The position numbers were made by a program, and so were the translations under genes. Source: Desulfobulbaceae bacterium (GTDB lineage: Bacteria; Desulfobacterota; Desulfobulbia; Desulfobulbales; UBA5123). Taken from it: a stretch of 11,770 nt of DNA. Positions 7,729-11,770 of this stretch are shown one piece after another. The notes under the pieces were generated by a model. The model saw only the letters and a program-made list of their open reading frames with translations, was not told the DNA's origin and made no database searches. The DNA is taken from contig JAOUHH010000054.1 of NCBI GenBank assembly GCA_029865195.1, positions 1-11,770 on the forward strand. The letters run 5' to 3'. Position 1 is the stretch's first letter, and each line of letters begins with the position of its first letter.

Positions 7729-8055
7729 ATGTCAAGAAAAAAACTACGCCGCCTTCCCGAGTTCACCAGCGTGGTTTCCGAGTCAGACTTATGTGCATTT
7801 TTCTCTCCGTTTATCACCGTCAACCAGCACCGCGGCAGCCATTCAGCCGCCCGTCACGGCACATCCGCCATTATGAATTTGACACCAGGCCTGGTGATGA
7901 TTAATGTGTGCCGCACATCAAAAGGACGCTTTAAATTGCTTGACGACACAACCCCGGTTTACGCGTACCTCGCCCACGACAAGCTTTCGTGCGCGGCTGA
8001 CACCCAGAGCGTCCTGCAGTTAACCACAAAGATTGCCCGGCACCATACCTTGTAA
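7729..8055 (+). CDS. Doubtful hypothetical ORF, 108 codons
   Basis: An open frame of 108 codons begins at an ATG with no clear Shine-Dalgarno sequence (only CTGGTAA before it) and ends 37 bp before the YkgJ-type gene. I recognise no family, no membrane segment and no metal motif. GC at third codon positions is about 60 percent by eye, not clearly that of a strongly selected gene in this genome. Its N-terminus is basic (MSRKKLRR) and the rest is unremarkable. It may be a real small gene in front of the YkgJ-type gene, a decayed gene, or chance. A start further in, at the ATG at 7873, is also possible. Confidence 0.2.
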   Translation: MSRKKLRRLPEFTSVVSESDLCAFFSPFITVNQHRGSHSAARHGTSAIMNLTPGLVMINVCRTSKGRFKLLDDTTPVYAYLAHDKLSCAADTQSVLQLTTKIARHHTL

Positions 8056-8079
8056 CTTTGTCAACGCATTTAATATATT

Positions 8080-8086
8080 GAAGGAA
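8080..8086 (+). promoter_or_regulatory. Ribosome binding site that fixes the YkgJ-type start
   Basis: GAAGGAA is followed by 6 nt and ATG at 8093. The in-frame ATG 60 bp further upstream (8033) lies inside the preceding ORF and has no such site, so 8093 is preferred. Confidence 0.65.
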
Positions 8087-8092
8087 ACAACC

Positions 8093-9049
8093 ATGAGCGA
8101 CCAACCAACCTCCGGCCCCAGCAGCGCCAAGTCACTTTTCGGCACCGAGAACAACCCGAGCCATATCATGCCGGCCAAGCTCACCCTGGACAGCAAAATC
8201 AAATTCCGCTGTCATCCAGAGGTAAGCTGCTTTACCGCCTGCTGCGGCAACATCAACATCACCCTGACCCCGTTTGACATCCTGCGCCTGCGCAAGCATC
8301 TCAAGATGGCGGCGCCGGAATTCATCCATCAATACACCACCCCGGTCTTTCTTGAAAAAACCGATATGCCGGGGGTCCGCATCAAGCTTACCGAAGAAAA
8401 CCGTTGCCCCTTCGTTACCCCGACGGGCTGCACGGTATATGCCTCCCGGCCCACCACCTGCCGCTACTACCCGGTGGGGATGGCCAATTTCCATGAAAGG
8501 TCAGATGAAGACGCCGAGAAGGCAACCGACCAGCAGTTCTTCTTCCTCATCAAGGAACCGCACTGCAAGGGACATGAGGAAAGCAAGGAGTGGACCATCC
8601 GGGAGTGGCGGGCGGATCAAGGGGTTGACGTCTGCGACGAGATGAACAAAGATTGGATGGCCCTGGTCATGCGGCGCAAATCCTTCGGACCGCAGGCATC
8701 CCTCAGCGAGAAGGCGCAACGGATGTTCTTTATGACCAGCACCGACCTCGACCAGTTCCGCCGCTTCGTTTTCGAAAGCTCGTTCCTCGACACCTACCAG
8801 ATCGACCCGGAAGAACTTGACCGCATCCGCGAGGATGACATCGCCCTGATGCATTTCTCCTTCCGCTATCTCGCCTCATCCCTGTTCGGCACCCAGGATC
8901 TGCCGATCAAGGCGGAGAAGATTCAGGCCAAGGCAGCTGAAATCAAAAAGAAACAGTCTGAAATCGAAGGGAAGGCCGACTCGACCTACGATGAACTAAA
9001 GAGCATCCGCGACAACATGCTGGCGGAACTGAACAGCAAGAAGCAATAA
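8093..9049 (+). CDS. YkgJ-family cysteine-cluster protein (putative zinc- or iron-chelating), extended
   Basis: The 318-aa protein carries the YkgJ (UPF0153) cysteine pattern. C40, C46, C50 and C51 lie in an FRCHPEVSCFTACCGN context. C105 and C113 lie in RCPFVTPTGC, and C123 lies in RPTTCRYYPVG, followed by C158 and C181. The family is thought to bind zinc or an iron-sulfur centre, and its biochemical role is not established. The core usually spans about 100-130 residues. Here a further stretch of roughly 190 residues follows, ending in a Lys/Glu-rich segment (about 272-318) that looks like a coiled coil. There is no signal peptide or membrane segment, so it is probably cytoplasmic. It is transcribed away from aprB. 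A link to iron-sulfur loading of AprB/Qmo is a guess from position only. Confidence 0.85.
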   Translation: MSDQPTSGPSSAKSLFGTENNPSHIMPAKLTLDSKIKFRCHPEVSCFTACCGNINITLTPFDILRLRKHLKMAAPEFIHQYTTPVFLEKTDMPGVRIKLTEENRCPFVTPTGCTVYASRPTTCRYYPVGMANFHERSDEDAEKATDQQFFFLIKEPHCKGHEESKEWTIREWRADQGVDVCDEMNKDWMALVMRRKSFGPQASLSEKAQRMFFMTSTDLDQFRRFVFESSFLDTYQIDPEELDRIREDDIALMHFSFRYLASSLFGTQDLPIKAEKIQAKAAEIKKKQSEIEGKADSTYDELKSIRDNMLAELNSKKQ

Positions 9050-10474
9050 TCACTCACTGGGCAGGATGAGCCGGAAGGTGGTGCCGCCGCCTTCCCGGCT
9101 CTCCACCTCCACCCTGCCGCCATGGCTGTCGATGATATTCTTGACGATGGCCAACCCCAACCCGGTGCCCCTGCTCTTGTCGGTATAGAATGGGGTGAAG
9201 ATCTGCTGCAGCTTCTCCTCCGCGATGCCGACCCCATCGTCGACAAACTCGACCCGCACCTCATGCATCCCCGCCCGACTCGTCCGTACGCACAGGTGAC
9301 CCCCGTCCGGCATCGCCTGCACCCCGTTGACCAGAATATTCAGATAGACCCGGTAGAGCAGATTGTCATCAAGGGGGATGGGGTCCAGCGTTTCATCGAG
9401 TTCCATCGCCACCCGAATCTTGTATTTATCGAATTCCGGGGCCATGAAACGAACGGCCTTGGCAAGACCGTTGTTGATCACCTGCAGATCCTTCTTAGGC
9501 TCCAAGGGGCGCGCAAAATCGAGGAACTCCCGGACAATGCTGTCCAGCCGTGCAGTCTCCTCTATGACGATGGAGGCCAGATGTTCGTTGCCGGGAGCTA
9601 CACTTTTTAGCCTCTTCTCAAGGATCTCGGCGGTGCTTCTGACAATCCCGAGCGGGTTCTTGATCTCATGGGAAACAGAGGTGATCATCTTGCCCAGGTT
9701 GGCCAACCGTTCTGCATCATGGAGTTGCCCCTCAAGCCGCCGGCGCTCCTCGGCCCGCGCCTCGATGATTCGGTCGGCACGGGCGACGATGAATTGCAAG
9801 ACCGCAAACAGAGAACCCATGATCATGATCGAGGTTACGATGATGATCCCCTGCAACCGGATGATCGCCTCCAGATCCTCAGAGAGGTCCTGCTCCACCT
9901 CGATCACGCCCATGATCAAATCGGTGGTTTGCCCGAGGGCCCGTTCCTGCCGGAAGGGGACATAGGTAACCAGCTTGCAGGAGACCGGCACGGACCATGG
10001 AAACAGATGCAGCAGGTTCCCGTCCGAGTGCAGCACCGAGTTGTTTTTCCCGCGCAGCGCCCGCTTGTACTCGGCGCCGCCCACGTCACGCGCCCCCACC
10101 CGCGCCGGCACGGTGCTGTAAGAGATGACATTCTGCTTGGAGTCGTAAATGGAGACCGACTCGATGTTCATGCCGTGGGTGATGTTGCGAACGATGGCAT
10201 TGAGGCGCTCGAACTGCTTCGGATGCCGCAGCGCGATGGTCCCGTAGCGCACCACCGTCGGCAGCACGAACTGCTGAAATACCTGATGGTTGAGATTCTC
10301 GGCAAAGACCTGCGCATAGGCCTCGCTCCTCTCCAGCAGGACATTCTTGGTGTAGTTGGAGATCACCCAGGAAAGAATCAGGGTCGAGACAAGAATAACC
10401 GCCAGGCTGGTATAGGAAAAGAATTTCACCAACCGGAACGGCTTCAAATTGATTTCACTGACATCAGTTACCAT
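9050..10474 (-). CDS. Membrane sensor histidine kinase (NtrB/ZraS-like)
   Basis: This is a two-component sensor kinase of 474 aa. A transmembrane helix lies at about 20-40. An extracytoplasmic sensor region follows (about 41-205), with a second helix at about 206-230. A short linker leads to the HisKA domain with phospho-acceptor H269 (SVSHEIKNPL). The ATPase domain has the N box (N379/N383), DDGVGI (412-417), FTPFYTDK (426-433) and GTGLGLAI (436-443). I placed the start at the ATG at 10474, which has GGAG six nt before it and overlaps the radical SAM gene by 11 nt. A longer reading to 10633 would overlap it by 170 nt. No response regulator is encoded in the window, so its partner and signal are unknown. 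Kinases of this build often act on NtrC-type regulators. Confidence 0.93.
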   Translation of the reverse strand: MVTDVSEINLKPFRLVKFFSYTSLAVILVSTLILSWVISNYTKNVLLERSEAYAQVFAENLNHQVFQQFVLPTVVRYGTIALRHPKQFERLNAIVRNITHGMNIESVSIYDSKQNVISYSTVPARVGARDVGGAEYKRALRGKNNSVLHSDGNLLHLFPWSVPVSCKLVTYVPFRQERALGQTTDLIMGVIEVEQDLSEDLEAIIRLQGIIIVTSIMIMGSLFAVLQFIVARADRIIEARAEERRRLEGQLHDAERLANLGKMITSVSHEIKNPLGIVRSTAEILEKRLKSVAPGNEHLASIVIEETARLDSIVREFLDFARPLEPKKDLQVINNGLAKAVRFMAPEFDKYKIRVAMELDETLDPIPLDDNLLYRVYLNILVNGVQAMPDGGHLCVRTSRAGMHEVRVEFVDDGVGIAEEKLQQIFTPFYTDKSRGTGLGLAIVKNIIDSHGGRVEVESREGGGTTFRLILPSE

Positions 10475-11770
10475 CACAAACTCCGCATCGCCGGCAGCGA
10501 CTGGTATCGCAAGGTTGCGTTGAGCGAGCCGCCAACGCCTGTTGATATTCATGCCAAAGATATTTGCGATCGATCCCGTGATCGACGATCTCCCACGGAA
10601 ACGACTCATCCTTCCCCCGCTCCCGCAACGCAAAATCTTCAGCCCGCAAACCGAGTCGCTTCAACAGCTGTCGCCAGTTGCCCCCCTCGGCGGCAAAGGC
10701 CAACAGGGCCGGACCAAGCCGTCGATCGCCCCTGGCCAGCGTGGCCTGGAACAGGGCGCGATCCGGGTGATCGGCGATAATCCTGACATTGGCCTCCCGG
10801 CTCATCTTTTTGCGCAGATACTGCAACCGATTTTTCAAAACCGCAACCGGCGCCATCCCATAAAACTGAAAAGGCGTCCACGGCTTGGGCACAAAACAGT
10901 TGACGCTCAAGGTAAGCGTGCCGAGGTAGCCCTTCCTGCGCCCCACAGCCATCACCCGCTCGCGAATCCTTAAGGTAAGATCCGCCATCTCATCGATATC
11001 CGCATCCGTTTCCGTGGGCAGACCGATCATATAATAGAGCTTCAGGTTGGTCACCCCGGCCTCGGCCAACGCCTCTGCGGCGGTAAGCAGTTCCGGCTCG
11101 GTGATCCCCTTGTTGATCACCCGCCGCAACCTTTCCGAGCCACCGTCCGGGGCGATGGCCGCACTCTTCAGGCCGCTTTTGCCCAACAACTCCACCAGTC
11201 GCGAGGTGATCACGTCGGCCCGCAGGGAGGAAAAGGAAAGCGAGCATGCCTCGTCGAGCAGATACCCGGCCAACACCGAAAGATCGTCGACCCGCGCCAT
11301 CTCCATGCCCAGCAGACCGATCCGCCGGACATCCTTGGGCCGTTCGGCCAACGCCTGGACAATGGCATCGGCCGACCACAACCGCGGCGGCCGATAGACA
11401 AACCCTGCCGCGCAGAAGCGACAGCCCCGACTGCACCCCCGGCCCAGCTCGGTGAGATAGAGATCGGCAAACTCCGCGTCGGGACTCAACAGCACGGAGT
11501 GCCCGGCGGTGGGCCGATGCGGCGCGGTCAGCTTGGCAACGCGCGGTGGTACACCCGCCGTTGTCTCAAACGATTGAAATATGCCATCCCGATCATACAC
11601 TGGCGTATACAAGGACGGCACGTAACAGCCGGCAACCTCCACCGCAAGACCCAGCAGCAGCGCATCTCGACCGGAGCCGACAACCTTTCCCTTCAGAAAC
11701 GCCAACACCGGCGGCAGCGCCGCCTCGGCCTCGCCCAACACGAAAAGGTCGACAAAATCAGCCAGGGGTT
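10464..11770 (-). CDS. Radical SAM protein, B12-binding-type family (5' end cut by window)
   Basis: The frame is open to the right edge, and the residues before the GTG at 11741 (PLADFVDLF) continue the protein, so the gene starts outside the window. 434 codons before the stop are visible. The radical SAM cluster motif CSRGCRFC (nt 11435-11412) binds the 4Fe-4S that cleaves S-adenosylmethionine. Typical following blocks are present: APDGGSERLR, where the family senses SAM, and KLYYMIGLPTET. The C-terminus carries an extra cysteine set, PCDTSRCRRCGVCDGN, possibly a metal site. The layout fits uncharacterised radical SAM proteins that have a cobalamin-binding-like domain ahead of the cluster motif; the part seen here is only the end of such a domain. 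The substrate is unknown. It overlaps the histidine kinase start and is likely co-transcribed with it. Confidence 0.88.
   Translation of the reverse strand, partial: PLADFVDLFVLGEAEAALPPVLAFLKGKVVGSGRDALLLGLAVEVAGCYVPSLYTPVYDRDGIFQSFETTAGVPPRVAKLTAPHRPTAGHSVLLSPDAEFADLYLTELGRGCSRGCRFCAAGFVYRPPRLWSADAIVQALAERPKDVRRIGLLGMEMARVDDLSVLAGYLLDEACSLSFSSLRADVITSRLVELLGKSGLKSAAIAPDGGSERLRRVINKGITEPELLTAAEALAEAGVTNLKLYYMIGLPTETDADIDEMADLTLRIRERVMAVGRRKGYLGTLTLSVNCFVPKPWTPFQFYGMAPVAVLKNRLQYLRKKMSREANVRIIADHPDRALFQATLARGDRRLGPALLAFAAEGGNWRQLLKRLGLRAEDFALRERGKDESFPWEIVDHGIDRKYLWHEYQQALAARSTQPCDTSRCRRCGVCDGN
10481..10484 (-). promoter_or_regulatory. Ribosome binding site that fixes the histidine kinase start
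   Basis: GGAG on the minus strand, six nt before the ATG at 10474, lies inside the last codons of the radical SAM gene. It supports the short kinase reading and coupled translation of the two genes. Confidence 0.6.

Noticed and set aside
8050..8079. TTGTAA / TATATT promoter-like pair (18-bp spacing) just before the YkgJ-type gene
   Set aside because: Transcription would start at about 8086, on the ribosome binding site itself, leaving no usable leader.
10475..10633. Longer N-terminus for the histidine kinase
   Set aside because: It would overlap the radical SAM gene by 170 nt and adds an Arg-rich tail typical of an out-of-frame reading. The ATG at 10474 has a proper ribosome site and is followed by the expected membrane helix.
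9668..10780. 370-codon open frame on the plus strand over the kinase and radical SAM genes
   Set aside because: It covers two clearly coding genes on the other strand, and its Asp/His/Arg-rich composition is typical of a shadow frame.
1..11770. CRISPR arrays, insertion sequences, tRNA or rRNA genes
   Set aside because: No repeat-spacer pattern, transposase, terminal inverted repeats or RNA gene was seen on reading both strands.

Overview
The window holds the electron-transfer core of dissimilatory sulfate reduction, read leftward on the minus strand: aprB (7385-6966), aprA (6898-4886), qmoA (4687-3428), qmoB (3421-1184) and qmoC (1041 to the left edge, cut there after 347 codons). AprBA reduces adenosine 5'-phosphosulfate (APS) to sulfite and AMP. 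QmoABC carries electrons from membrane menaquinol to AprBA. The gene set, the aprBA-qmoABC order and the moderately high GC of the genes suggest a sulfate-reducing (or sulfur-disproportionating) Desulfobacterota bacterium, perhaps of the Desulfobulbales. That placement is inference from family knowledge. No sat gene lies next to aprB here.

Two strong inverted repeats divide the gene run. A 15-bp perfect stem between aprA and qmoA has a U-run on the apr side and looks like a terminator that separates aprBA from qmoABC. A 13-bp perfect stem between qmoB and qmoC has its T8 tract only in the plus direction, that is, against the operon.

From 7386 to 8092 there is about 700 bp, AT-rich at least in its first half, with no convincing gene. 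It carries the aprB leader, a nested palindrome beside a possible aprB promoter, a small hairpin with a T-run, a plus-strand TATAAT box and one doubtful 108-codon ORF. Beyond it, transcribed away from aprB, is an extended YkgJ-type cysteine-cluster protein (8093-9049).

The right end has two overlapping minus-strand genes: a radical SAM protein cut by the right edge (to 10464) and a membrane sensor histidine kinase (10474-9050). The kinase and the YkgJ-type gene converge with their stop codons directly abutting. The sulfate-reduction genes are textbook. The less explained parts are the intergenic structures, the divergent YkgJ-type gene beside aprB, and the orphan kinase coupled to the radical SAM gene.
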